From Pseudomonas cichorii (lineage in GTDB: Bacteria; Pseudomonadota; Gammaproteobacteria; Pseudomonadales; Pseudomonadaceae): a stretch of 64,000 nt of DNA. The stretch is taken from assembly GCF_015471405.1 (NCBI RefSeq), contig NZ_BLVZ01000009.1:186001-250000 (forward strand), written 5' to 3'. Both the position numbers and the translations under genes were made by a program. This document shows positions 26,025-34,006 of the stretch, piece after piece (within the stretch, counting starts at the first letter, position 1; each line of letters begins with the position of its first letter). The notes beneath the pieces were generated by a model. The model saw only the letters and a program-made list of their open reading frames with translations, searched no databases and was not told the DNA's origin.

Positions 26025-27575
26025 ATGACGACTCAGGTAAGTGCCTTGAGCTTCAGGCAAGCGCTGTTGGCGATGCTTGGCATCTCGCTGGTGCTGATGC
26101 TCTCGGCGCTCGATCAGACGGTGATCGGCAATGCGTTGCCCAGCATCGTCGCCGAACTGCAGGGCTTTGAACTCTATGCCTGGGTCGCCACCGGTTATCT
26201 GCTGACCTCGATCGTGACCATTCCAGTGTTCGGTCGGCTGGGCGATTACTTCGGACGCAAGCCCTTCGTGATTGCGGCAACTATCGTCTTTACCCTGGCT
26301 TCACTGATCTGTGCGCTGGCCACTGACATGCTGGTTTTGGTGATCGGTCGGGCGTTGCAGGGTGTCGGAGGAGGGATGCTGATCGGTACGGCATTCGCCT
26401 GTATTCCCGAACTGTTCCCGGATACCCGGCAACGGCTGCGCTGGCAGATGATGCTCAGCGCGCTGTTCAGTGTGGTCAACGCCATTGGCCCTGGTCTGGG
26501 TGGTTTGCTGACGGAGGCTTATGGCTGGCGTTCGGTGTTCTATCTCAATCTGCCGCTGGGTTGTATCGCGCTGTTCTTCGCCTGGCGCTACCTGCCGTAT
26601 TACCGGCCTGTGCAGACCCAAGGCATTCGCCTGGACTGGTTCGGCGCGTTGTTGATTGCGGTCACGCTGGGCAGTCTGCAACTGGGTGTTGAATGGATGG
26701 GGCATTCGAGCACTTTGCTCAGTGCGTCCCTGGCCCTGATCTGCCTGATTTGCGGGGCGACGCTCTGGTTCTGGGAGCGGCGCTGCACGTCGGCGCTGTT
26801 GCCACCGGCAATGTTCGCCGTATCGAGCATGCGCACCCTGTTTCTGCTGTCAGTGCTGGCCGGGGCGATCATGTTCAGCCTGCTGTTCTATCTGCCGCTG
26901 CTGCTGCAAGGCAGTTACGGCTACTCCCCGAAAGACGCCGGTCTGCTGATTACACCACTGGCCTTGAGCATCACCTTGGGTGCCATCGTCAACAGCCGCA
27001 TCGTGACCCGCTTGAGCAACCCGAACCTGCTGCCGCTGGCCGGTTTCCTTGCCTTGCTGCTGGCCTGTACCGGCCTGGCGCTGGCGGGGCGCACGGCATC
27101 ATTCAATACCTTGTTGATGCTGATCCTGCTGGCGGGGGTAGGGCTTGGGTTCATCCTGCTCAACTTGACCGTATTCACGCAAACCCTGGCAGAGCGGCAG
27201 TTTCTGGGCATTGCCACGGCCCTGATCCAGTCACTGCGGCTGGTCGGCGGCCTGCTGGGCACTGCGGTCATGGGGGTGTTGGTCAACCTGCTGTATGTCA
27301 CCCATCTGAACCGGGCGTTTCTGGCGGCGGGCCAGGAAAGTTCGATTGCCCGTTATATCAATCCACAAGTGTTGCTGACCTCGACCTCAGTCGAATCGGG
27401 CGAAGCCTGGCAATTGCTGGAACTGGCCCGTGAGGCATTGGCACGCTCGGTGGGGATCGGGCTGCTGATGTGCGCAGGCCTTGGGGTGATTGCACTGCTG
27501 GTCCTGTATCGCTTGCCCGCGGTCAAGTTAGTCACCGCGCCGACTCTCGTTGCTCCTCAAAACAATAAAACTTAA
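26025..27575 (+). CDS. MFS transporter, DHA2 (14-helix) drug/proton antiporter type
   Basis: 516 residues, ATG 26025 after GAGGCG, 9 bp behind the aminotransferase. Motif C-like and A-like signatures are seen: LDQTVIGNALPSIVAEL at the first helix, RLGDYFGRKPF between helices 2 and 3, and GPGLGGLLTEAYGWRSVF. Fourteen hydrophobic segments fit the EmrB/QacA subfamily. No HlyD-type adaptor gene accompanies it. Substrate unknown; co-operonic position suggests export of a pathway-related compound. Confidence 0.88.
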   Translation: MTTQVSALSFRQALLAMLGISLVLMLSALDQTVIGNALPSIVAELQGFELYAWVATGYLLTSIVTIPVFGRLGDYFGRKPFVIAATIVFTLASLICALATDMLVLVIGRALQGVGGGMLIGTAFACIPELFPDTRQRLRWQMMLSALFSVVNAIGPGLGGLLTEAYGWRSVFYLNLPLGCIALFFAWRYLPYYRPVQTQGIRLDWFGALLIAVTLGSLQLGVEWMGHSSTLLSASLALICLICGATLWFWERRCTSALLPPAMFAVSSMRTLFLLSVLAGAIMFSLLFYLPLLLQGSYGYSPKDAGLLITPLALSITLGAIVNSRIVTRLSNPNLLPLAGFLALLLACTGLALAGRTASFNTLLMLILLAGVGLGFILLNLTVFTQTLAERQFLGIATALIQSLRLVGGLLGTAVMGVLVNLLYVTHLNRAFLAAGQESSIARYINPQVLLTSTSVESGEAWQLLELAREALARSVGIGLLMCAGLGVIALLVLYRLPAVKLVTAPTLVAPQNNKT

Positions 27576-27626
27576 CTGCCTACTCCTGACTGCTTACAAC
27601 ACTTACTTACAGCAAAGGATATTTCG

Positions 27627-28958
27627 ATGGAGCTTATCAATCGCTCGCCCCGTCTGGTGGCTGGTATTTGCGGTATGGTCATGGCCCAACAGGCATTCAG
27701 TGCCGGTTTTGTAGAAGACAGCAAGGCCAGTGTGCTGGCCCGTAACTTCTTCAGTAATGCCGATAACCGCAGCGGCGCGGACAACCCGAACTACACCCAG
27801 GAGTGGGGGCAAGGTTTCATTCTCGATTTTCGTTCCGGTTATACCCAAGGGCTTGTGGGGTTCGGTGTCGACGCATTGGGCATGGCCGGTTTTCGTCTGG
27901 ACTCCGGCAAGGGCCGCCATTACAACCCGACCAGTTCAGCGTTCAACGGCAACGTGTTCCCTACCGACGGCGATGGCCGTGCCGTCGATGAATTCGGCAG
28001 TGTTGGCCTGACCGCCAAGGCACTGGTTTCCAAGACCGAGTTCCGTTACGGCACGCTGGTACCGATGTTGCCGGTAGTGATGTCCACGGATCGCATGTTG
28101 CAACAGACTTTCAATGGCGGCCAGGTTCAGTCCAAGGACATCGATAACTTCACCTTTACATTGGGCCAACTGGAACATGTAAAAGGTCGCGGGTCGAGCA
28201 ACCAGATGGGCATGTCCATTCCCGGCGCGAATAACGCCCGTACTGGCGAGTTCGTCAACAAGTTCTATTACGGTGGCGTCGATTACAAACCCACTAAAGA
28301 CCTGACCTTGCAGTATTACTACGGCAACCTGGAAGACTTCTACAAACAGAACTTCCTGGGCGTGAAATACGATATTGCTGTCGGGCCGGGCACCTTGCGT
28401 TCCGACCTGCGCTATTTCGACAACAAGTCCGATGGTGCCAATGGCAATGATCCGGCGTTCTACACCAACGGCTATTACGGCGGGGGTGTGGTGAAAGGCA
28501 AAGTGGACAGCCGCCTGTCCAGCGCGCTGTTCACCTATCTGGTCAGTGGCCACACCATTGCGGCCGGTTTCCAGCAGGTCAGCGGCGACAGTGATGCTGT
28601 ATGGCTTAACCAGGGCGATGGCTCTACGGCGTACTTCATGACCGAATCCATGATCGGCAAATTCCAGCGTGCCGGCGAAAGTACCTGGCAGGTTCGCTAT
28701 GGCTACGACTTCGCTCAGGTGGGTGTTCCGGGCCTGACTTTCATGGGCATGTACGAAAGCGGCTCGAACATTCGCACGGTCAATGGCGACCAGAAAGAAT
28801 GGGAACGCAACCTGACCCTGGGTTACGTGGTGCAATCCGGCCCGCTGAAGAAACTCGGCGTCCAGTTGCGACATGCCTCACTGCGCAGCGAAGTGGCTTC
28901 CCAGCGTGACAGCGATGAACATCGCGTGATCGTGACCTATCCGCTGGATATCCTCTAA
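27627..28958 (+). CDS. OprD-family outer membrane porin
   Basis: 443 residues; AAAGGA eight nt before ATG 27627. Signal peptide up to about residue 23 (QQAFSAGF), then the OprD start pattern FVEDSKASVLARNFFSNADNR and an aromatic C-terminal strand (VIVTYPLDIL). The family makes 18-strand substrate-selective channels; P. aeruginosa members include one for pyroglutamate (OpdO). Clustering with Pxp and amino acid uptake genes makes 5-oxoproline or a related acid plausible, but strand-level specificity cannot be read here. Confidence 0.9.
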   Translation: MELINRSPRLVAGICGMVMAQQAFSAGFVEDSKASVLARNFFSNADNRSGADNPNYTQEWGQGFILDFRSGYTQGLVGFGVDALGMAGFRLDSGKGRHYNPTSSAFNGNVFPTDGDGRAVDEFGSVGLTAKALVSKTEFRYGTLVPMLPVVMSTDRMLQQTFNGGQVQSKDIDNFTFTLGQLEHVKGRGSSNQMGMSIPGANNARTGEFVNKFYYGGVDYKPTKDLTLQYYYGNLEDFYKQNFLGVKYDIAVGPGTLRSDLRYFDNKSDGANGNDPAFYTNGYYGGGVVKGKVDSRLSSALFTYLVSGHTIAAGFQQVSGDSDAVWLNQGDGSTAYFMTESMIGKFQRAGESTWQVRYGYDFAQVGVPGLTFMGMYESGSNIRTVNGDQKEWERNLTLGYVVQSGPLKKLGVQLRHASLRSEVASQRDSDEHRVIVTYPLDIL

Positions 28959-29213
28959 AACTTCGTGGCACACCTAAGAGGCTGATTTCAAAGATCTGGT
29001 GGCCGGGCTCGCAATCCGGGGGAGGGGGCCTTGGCCGCGACAGCATGTGTGACAGGCGCTTCAAAATGTATTGCCTGTATGCTGGTCGTCGCGGCCAAGG
29101 CCCCTCCCACAAGTGACTGGGACCTTAAGTGATCGGCATTACTTCTACTGCGGTGCTGTCAAACCGCAACTGGCCCTATCGCCAGCAAGCTGCCTTCTAC
29201 ACGTACGTCATTC
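28959..29213. repeat. Intergenic region with REP family A inverted pair
   Basis: 255 bp between the porin and DUF1445 genes, which converge here. 29019-29041 and 29088-29110 are inverted copies of the GGGGCCTTGGCCGCGAC unit; inner segments (GACAGCAT and ATGCTG-GTC, GACAGGC and GCCTGT) also pair, so the whole can form one long hairpin and may terminate both genes. Nothing else is evident. Confidence 0.75.
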
Positions 29214-29999
29214 TTAAAACACCGCGAGATGACTATTGAGAATATCGGTCACCACCATATGCCCCGGCTTGTGGGTGATGGCGAATGAGGGGCGTGCGCT
29301 GCGGATCGCTTGTTGAGGGGTTACGCCGCAAGCCCAGAACACCGGAATTTCGCCTGGGCGGATAATCGAGCGTTCGCCGAAGTCGGGTGCATCGACATCG
29401 TGGATGCCGATCTGGGACGGATCACCCAGGTGAACGGGCGCTCCATGGACACTCGGGAAGCGGGAGGTGACCTGCACCGCCCGGATGGCCTGTGCCGGTG
29501 TCATCGGACGCATGCTGACCACGGTGGTTCCGCCGAAACGTCCTGCCTTGCCATTGGCAATATTGGAAACGTACATCGGGACATTGGTGCCCTGTTCGAT
29601 GTGGCGAATCGGTATGCCTGCATCCAGAAGCGCGCCTTCAAAGGAAAAGGAGCAGCCAATGACAAAACCTACCAGATCATCGTTCCATAGCCCTTCCAGG
29701 CTCGAAACTTCATCAACCTGTTCACCGTCGCGGAATACGCAATAAGCCGGGACGTCGGCCATCAAGTCCACGCCGCCCAGTTCAGGAACCCGGCTGTCTC
29801 CAGGTTCGGTCATCCCGATAATCGGGCAGGACTTCGGGTTGAGGCGGGCGAATCGCAAGAACTCGTCTGCGTATTCACGAGGCAGAATGGCCAGGTTTCC
29901 CTGGGTGTAGCCGGGGCAGACGTCTGCGGTGGGGCCGGTATGACGGCCAGCTCTGACGGCTGCGCGAAACTCGGCGGGGTTGGTCCAGGACGTGCTCAT
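29214..29999 (-). CDS. DUF1445 / YcsI family protein (putative hydro-lyase, D-glutamate cyclase-like)
   Basis: 261 residues from the ATG at 29999. Family blocks: RAGRHTGPTADVCPGYTQGN, IGMTEPGDSRVPELG, GCSFSFEGALLDAGI and VFWACGVTPQQA. The family includes Bacillus YcsI, encoded with YcsF (PxpA) and KipI/KipA (PxpB/C), and the domain of mammalian D-glutamate cyclase, which interconverts D-glutamate and 5-oxo-D-proline. That association supports a 5-oxoproline-related role for this neighbourhood. It is downstream of a LysR gene with a shared operator type. Confidence 0.88.
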   Translation of the reverse strand: MSTSWTNPAEFRAAVRAGRHTGPTADVCPGYTQGNLAILPREYADEFLRFARLNPKSCPIIGMTEPGDSRVPELGGVDLMADVPAYCVFRDGEQVDEVSSLEGLWNDDLVGFVIGCSFSFEGALLDAGIPIRHIEQGTNVPMYVSNIANGKAGRFGGTTVVSMRPMTPAQAIRAVQVTSRFPSVHGAPVHLGDPSQIGIHDVDAPDFGERSIIRPGEIPVFWACGVTPQQAIRSARPSFAITHKPGHMVVTDILNSHLAVF

Positions 30000-30083
30000 C
30001 GTGAAGACTCCAGCATTACGAAGTAGGGGAGTCATTCTTTGAGCAGCTTGCAGGCAGTGTCTATCCAACAATAATCGCCATGC

Positions 30084-30104
30084 CTGTTCAATTTAACTGA
30101 ACAG
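30084..30104. promoter_or_regulatory. Operator-like palindrome before the DUF1445 gene
   Basis: CTGTTCA - 7 nt - TGAACAG, centred about 95 bp before the DUF1445 start. It repeats the core TGTTCA-N7-TGAACA found before the lysR gene at 31093-31111, so both are likely bound by that LysR. Confidence 0.65.
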
Positions 30105-30109
30105 ATACT

Positions 30110-31042
30110 TTATCCATGGCTGATGATCCAGTGTTCCCCCTGGCGTTTACAGTAAGTACGGCAGACCTTGTGCACGATGTCTGCGACGCCTGATACCAGC
30201 GCAGGCGCATTCTTCATATGGGATGTAGCGATCTTGAACGAGGGTGGGCTGGGAAGCGGGAGTTCTTGCAGTTCGCCATGTTCCAGGCTGTCCTTGACCA
30301 GAATGCCCGGCATGATTGCTACGCCGACACCTTCTTTCACCAGCGATACCAGCGCTGCCAGGGAAGGGGAACCAGATATTCGCAGCTCACTGGCCAATAC
30401 CCCGTGCTCCGATGCCAACTGTTGCGCGATGGTAACTGCGGACTCATAGGGGGCCGAGCCACGCATTTGCGTCAGCATTTGCTTGCTCAATACTTTGCGC
30501 ACCATATCCCGTGTCGGCACAGCACGTGGGCGTGCAACCCAATGAATGGGCAGCTCTGCAATCGGTTTGGTAATCGCAAACGGATTATCGCCATCATCGG
30601 CAATGACCCGGATGATCAGGTCGACTTCACGTCGCATCAACTGCTCTTTCGAGTTTGAAGTCAGTTCAACGGACAGGTCGATGGTGACATCGGGCATTGT
30701 CCGGCTCATGAGTTTCATGAAGTCCGGTAGAAATGTGTGAACGACTGTCTCGATTACCGCAATCCGGATCCGGCCCTGCTCTTTTGCTGGAGAGCTGGCC
30801 GCACGCTGAAAGGCCTGCGTGGCTTCCAGCAGGCGCTCGGCATGAGGTAGCAGGCTGGCGCCTTGAGGCGTTATCTGAAGGGTCTTGTGGTCCCAGTTGA
30901 AGAGCACAAGACCCAGTTCGGCTTCCAGCTTGCGCACACGCATGGAGATAGCGCCCGGTGTGGTATGCATCTGCTTTGCAACCTGACGAACACTGCCCAC
31001 ATGGGCCAACAGGATGAAGGTCTCAACGAATCGTGTATTCAT
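30110..31042 (-). CDS. LysR-family transcriptional regulator
   Basis: 310 residues from MNTRFVETFILLAHVGSVRQ (ATG 31042). The winged helix includes TTPGAISMRVRKLEAELG; the effector domain follows (IRIAVIETVVHTFLPDFMKL, GVGVAIMPGILV). Strongly conserved GRIRIAV strand and C-terminal KVCRTY. It lies 110 bp upstream of the DUF1445 gene on the same strand, and both promoters carry TGTTCA-N7-TGAACA, indicating autoregulation and control of the DUF1445 gene. Inducer unknown. Confidence 0.88.
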   Translation of the reverse strand: MNTRFVETFILLAHVGSVRQVAKQMHTTPGAISMRVRKLEAELGLVLFNWDHKTLQITPQGASLLPHAERLLEATQAFQRAASSPAKEQGRIRIAVIETVVHTFLPDFMKLMSRTMPDVTIDLSVELTSNSKEQLMRREVDLIIRVIADDGDNPFAITKPIAELPIHWVARPRAVPTRDMVRKVLSKQMLTQMRGSAPYESAVTIAQQLASEHGVLASELRISGSPSLAALVSLVKEGVGVAIMPGILVKDSLEHGELQELPLPSPPSFKIATSHMKNAPALVSGVADIVHKVCRTYCKRQGEHWIISHG

Positions 31043-31088
31043 GAAGGTCACAACCTTGTGCGGACAATCCCGCATGCACACCACATGG

Positions 31089-31115
31089 CCTCTGTTCAGT
31101 AAATCTGAACAGAGG
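31089..31115. promoter_or_regulatory. Perfect 27-bp palindromic operator before lysR
   Basis: CCTCTGTTCAG - TAAAT - CTGAACAGAGG, 11-bp arms, 47-73 bp before the LysR start. Contains the core TGTTCA-N7-TGAACA shared with 30085-30103. Confidence 0.7.
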
Positions 31116-31190
31116 TAGCTGCCTGTTCTCTGCTGTCGGGCTATTGAAGCATGAAACGCATGATCTGGTGAGAGGGCGTTTGCTCAACCC

Positions 31191-32210
31191 CTATCGGCGT
31201 ATCAGCAATATGAAAAACACACCGCCAATGGCCGCCGTGGCGATACCGATGGGCAGGTCCTGTGGCGCAATCAGGGTGCGGGCCGCGACGTCCACCCAGA
31301 TCATGAACAATGCCCCAAGCAGGGCGCTGACCGGCAGCAGCCTGCGGTGCTCGGCTCCGACCAGACGACGCGCCATGTGCGGCAGCATCAGGCCGACGAA
31401 GCCGATGGCACCGGAGAGTGAGACCAGCACGCCGGTCAGCAATGAGGTGCTGACGAACACCTGCCAGCGTACATGTCGGGTGTTGAAACCCAGGCTCACG
31501 GCAGTCTGTTCGCCACTCATCAAGGCATTGAGGGCGCGGCTCAGGCTCATCAGGACGACAAAGCCACTCAGTACGCAGGCACCCGGCAGCCATAGCAATT
31601 CCCAGCGCGCCAGTCCCAGACCGCCGAGCATCCAGAACATCACGGAGTTGGCGGCATGCTGATCGCCGGTGTAGAGCAGCAGATTGACCAGAGCCATCAG
31701 CACGAATGACACCGCGACCCCTGACAGCAACAGGCGCTCGCTTTCCAGGCGTCCTTGCCGGCTGGCGATGGCCAGTACCAGCAACATACTGCCCAGTGCG
31801 CCGATGAAGGCGGCCAGCGGCAGGCTGAATACGCCAATGAATTCCCCCAGATACAACACCGCGACCACAGCCCCAAGAGCAGCGCCGGAACTGACGCCCA
31901 ACAGGTGCGGATCAGCCAGCGGATTGCGGGTCACCGCTTGCAGAGCCGTACCGACCAGCGCGAGACCTGCACCCACCAGCGCCCCGAGCAATACCCGTGG
32001 TGCGCGGATCAGCCAGATGATTTGCGTCTGACCCTTGCTCCAGTCCACTACGGCATCGACTCCGGCTTGTTGCAGGACTATGCCCAGTACTTTGGCCAGC
32101 GGCACCCGTGCCGGACCGAAGCCCAGGGATATCAGGCACGACAGCGCCAGCAGAACGAACAGAGTGCCGATCAGCCAGCGATAACCGGCCACGCTGCGTA
32201 TCGGTTTCAC
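31191..32210 (-). CDS. FecCD/BtuC-type ABC transporter permease
   Basis: 339 residues, GTG start at 32210 overlapping the binding protein stop (GTGA). About ten membrane helices with family motifs RAPRVLLGALVGAGLALVG, QAVTRNPLADPHLLGVSSGA and GLMLPHMARRLVG. Such permeases import Fe-siderophore, heme or vitamin B12. The cobalamin riboswitch at the head of the operon favours a corrinoid or cobalt-related ligand. Confidence 0.92.
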   Translation of the reverse strand: MKPIRSVAGYRWLIGTLFVLLALSCLISLGFGPARVPLAKVLGIVLQQAGVDAVVDWSKGQTQIIWLIRAPRVLLGALVGAGLALVGTALQAVTRNPLADPHLLGVSSGAALGAVVAVLYLGEFIGVFSLPLAAFIGALGSMLLVLAIASRQGRLESERLLLSGVAVSFVLMALVNLLLYTGDQHAANSVMFWMLGGLGLARWELLWLPGACVLSGFVVLMSLSRALNALMSGEQTAVSLGFNTRHVRWQVFVSTSLLTGVLVSLSGAIGFVGLMLPHMARRLVGAEHRRLLPVSALLGALFMIWVDVAARTLIAPQDLPIGIATAAIGGVFFILLIRR

Positions 32211-33175
32211 AGTTCGCTCCCGCCAAACAGCTCGGGATGCAGCGCCTCGGCCAGTTTTTCGATGGCCTCAGCGTTATCGACCGAAGGCGTTACGGCGACA
32301 TAGGGCAGCACCACGAATCGTTTCTGGCGGATGGCTTCGACACTGCTCAAGGCTGCGTTCTGCAAAAGGAAATCGCGTTTGTGCTGCCAGGAGGTCGGGC
32401 CGTAATCGACGATCACGATCACCTGCGGGTTGCGTTCCACCACGCTCTCCCAGTTGACCTGAGTCCAGCTGGCGGCGATATCGTCCATGATGTTCTGCCC
32501 GGCAGCCGCTTCGATCAAGGCCTGGGGCATGCCCAGTTTGCCTGAGGTGGCGGGCCGGTCTTCACCGCTGTCATACAAGAACACACGGGGGCGTTGCCGG
32601 ACCTGGCTCAGTCTGGTCGTGACCTGTGCAACCCGTTGTTTCAGAGCCTCGATCAGCGTATCGGCGCGTTCCTTGACGTCGAAGATTCGTCCCAGGTTGT
32701 GCAGGTCGCGGTACAGATCGTCCAGGCTGGCTTCGCGCCGGGTCATGATTCGCGAACAGGATTCGCTCAACTCGTAGACGGGAATGCCGAGCGGTTGCAG
32801 GGTTTGCGGCGTCACCGGGCCACCGACGCGCATACCGTAACTCCAGCCTGCAAAGAAAAAGTCGGCATTGGCATCCAGCAGGTTTTCCACCGACGGGTAG
32901 CGTTCTGCCAGTTCGGGAAGGCCGTCCAGAGCCTCGCGCAGTGCCGGGTCGAGGGTTTTCCAGCCGGTGATGCCGGTGTAACCGACCATGCGTGGTCGCA
33001 GGCCAAGGGCAAGCAGCATGCCGGTCAGATTGATGTCGTGACTGACTGCCCGCTGTGGCGGTTGCTCGAAAGTGACCTCGCGCCCGCAACTCTGTACGGT
33101 CAGGGGGAAGTTATCCGCGGCAGCGGCCAGGGGCAGGGCGGCAAGCAGCATCAGGCAGGCCAGGGCTCGGGTCAT
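32207..33175 (-). CDS. ABC transporter substrate-binding protein (BtuF/FepB-type)
   Basis: 322 residues with a Sec signal peptide (LPLAAAADN) and no lipobox cysteine. The class III binding-protein fold shows as RAVSHDINLTGMLLALGL, SVENLLDANADFFFAGWSYG, and a long backbone helix in the middle. ATG 33175 overlaps the ATPase stop (ATGA). It would deliver the chelate to the FecCD-type permease. Confidence 0.9.
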   Translation of the reverse strand: MTRALACLMLLAALPLAAAADNFPLTVQSCGREVTFEQPPQRAVSHDINLTGMLLALGLRPRMVGYTGITGWKTLDPALREALDGLPELAERYPSVENLLDANADFFFAGWSYGMRVGGPVTPQTLQPLGIPVYELSESCSRIMTRREASLDDLYRDLHNLGRIFDVKERADTLIEALKQRVAQVTTRLSQVRQRPRVFLYDSGEDRPATSGKLGMPQALIEAAAGQNIMDDIAASWTQVNWESVVERNPQVIVIVDYGPTSWQHKRDFLLQNAALSSVEAIRQKRFVVLPYVAVTPSVDNAEAIEKLAEALHPELFGGSEL

Positions 33176-33954
33176 GATGGGCTGATCCAGGTAATGCGTG
33201 GATGAGGTGCCAGTGGATGAGTATCCACCAGCGCGTGGACACCGAATATGTGCAGCAGCCGTTGCTCGGTCAGGACCTCGCTCGGCGTACCACTGGCAAC
33301 GATCCGGCCCTGGTCGATGACATACAACCGGTCACAGAAAGCCGCAGCCAGATTCAGGTCATGAAAGCTGGCCAGTGTGCTGAGTTTCAGTTGCCGCAAA
33401 TAGTGCAGCAGTTCCAGTTGGTAACGGGGATCGAGATGGTTGGTGGGCTCGTCGAGGATCAGCAGGCCAGGTTGTTGCACCAGTGCGCGGGCCAGCAATA
33501 CGCGCTGTTTCTCGCCGCCCGACAGGGATGCGAACAAATGCCCGCTGAGCCCATGCAGGCCCACCTGGTTCAAGGTCTTGTCGATCAGGGCAAGGTCTTC
33601 GGCGCTTTCGCCGTCGAACCAGCCCTGATGAGGTGTACGCCCCATGGCCACGACATCCTGTACGGTCAGGCCGAACTCCTGCGGGAACTCTTGCATCATC
33701 ACGGCCATGCGCTGAGCGCTCCAGCGGGGCTTCTGTTGCCAGATATCCTGCCCGTCGAGGTGCAGCGAGCCGCTGTCCGGTTCGTTGAAACGGTAGGCGC
33801 AACGCAACAGGCTGGTCTTGCCGCTGCCATTGGGGCCGATCAGCCCGACGAACTCGCCTTGTGCGATGTGCAGGTCGATGCCTTCAAGTTGCCAGGGTTT
33901 GCCCTGACTATGTGGCGGTGCCCAGTTCAGGCGATGGATATTCAGGGTGGACAT
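33172..33954 (-). CDS. FecE/BtuD-type ABC transporter ATP-binding protein
   Basis: 260 residues; Walker A GPNGSGKTS, signature LSGGEKQRVLLARAL, Walker B LLILDEPTNHLD, and the downstream FHDLNLAAAFCD typical of iron-chelate/B12 ATPases. It starts 52 bp after the TonB receptor and is translationally coupled to the binding protein gene. Confidence 0.92.
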   Translation of the reverse strand: MSTLNIHRLNWAPPHSQGKPWQLEGIDLHIAQGEFVGLIGPNGSGKTSLLRCAYRFNEPDSGSLHLDGQDIWQQKPRWSAQRMAVMMQEFPQEFGLTVQDVVAMGRTPHQGWFDGESAEDLALIDKTLNQVGLHGLSGHLFASLSGGEKQRVLLARALVQQPGLLILDEPTNHLDPRYQLELLHYLRQLKLSTLASFHDLNLAAAFCDRLYVIDQGRIVASGTPSEVLTEQRLLHIFGVHALVDTHPLAPHPRITWISPS

Positions 33955-34006
33955 GCTCGATTTCCAGGCATGCTGGCGACAGGTTGCAAGCCTGCCGCCA
34001 ACTGGA

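Noticed and set aside
24786..26060. Minus-strand frame of 424 codons opposite the aminotransferase
   Set aside because: No family resemblance, while the plus strand has complete aminotransferase motifs.
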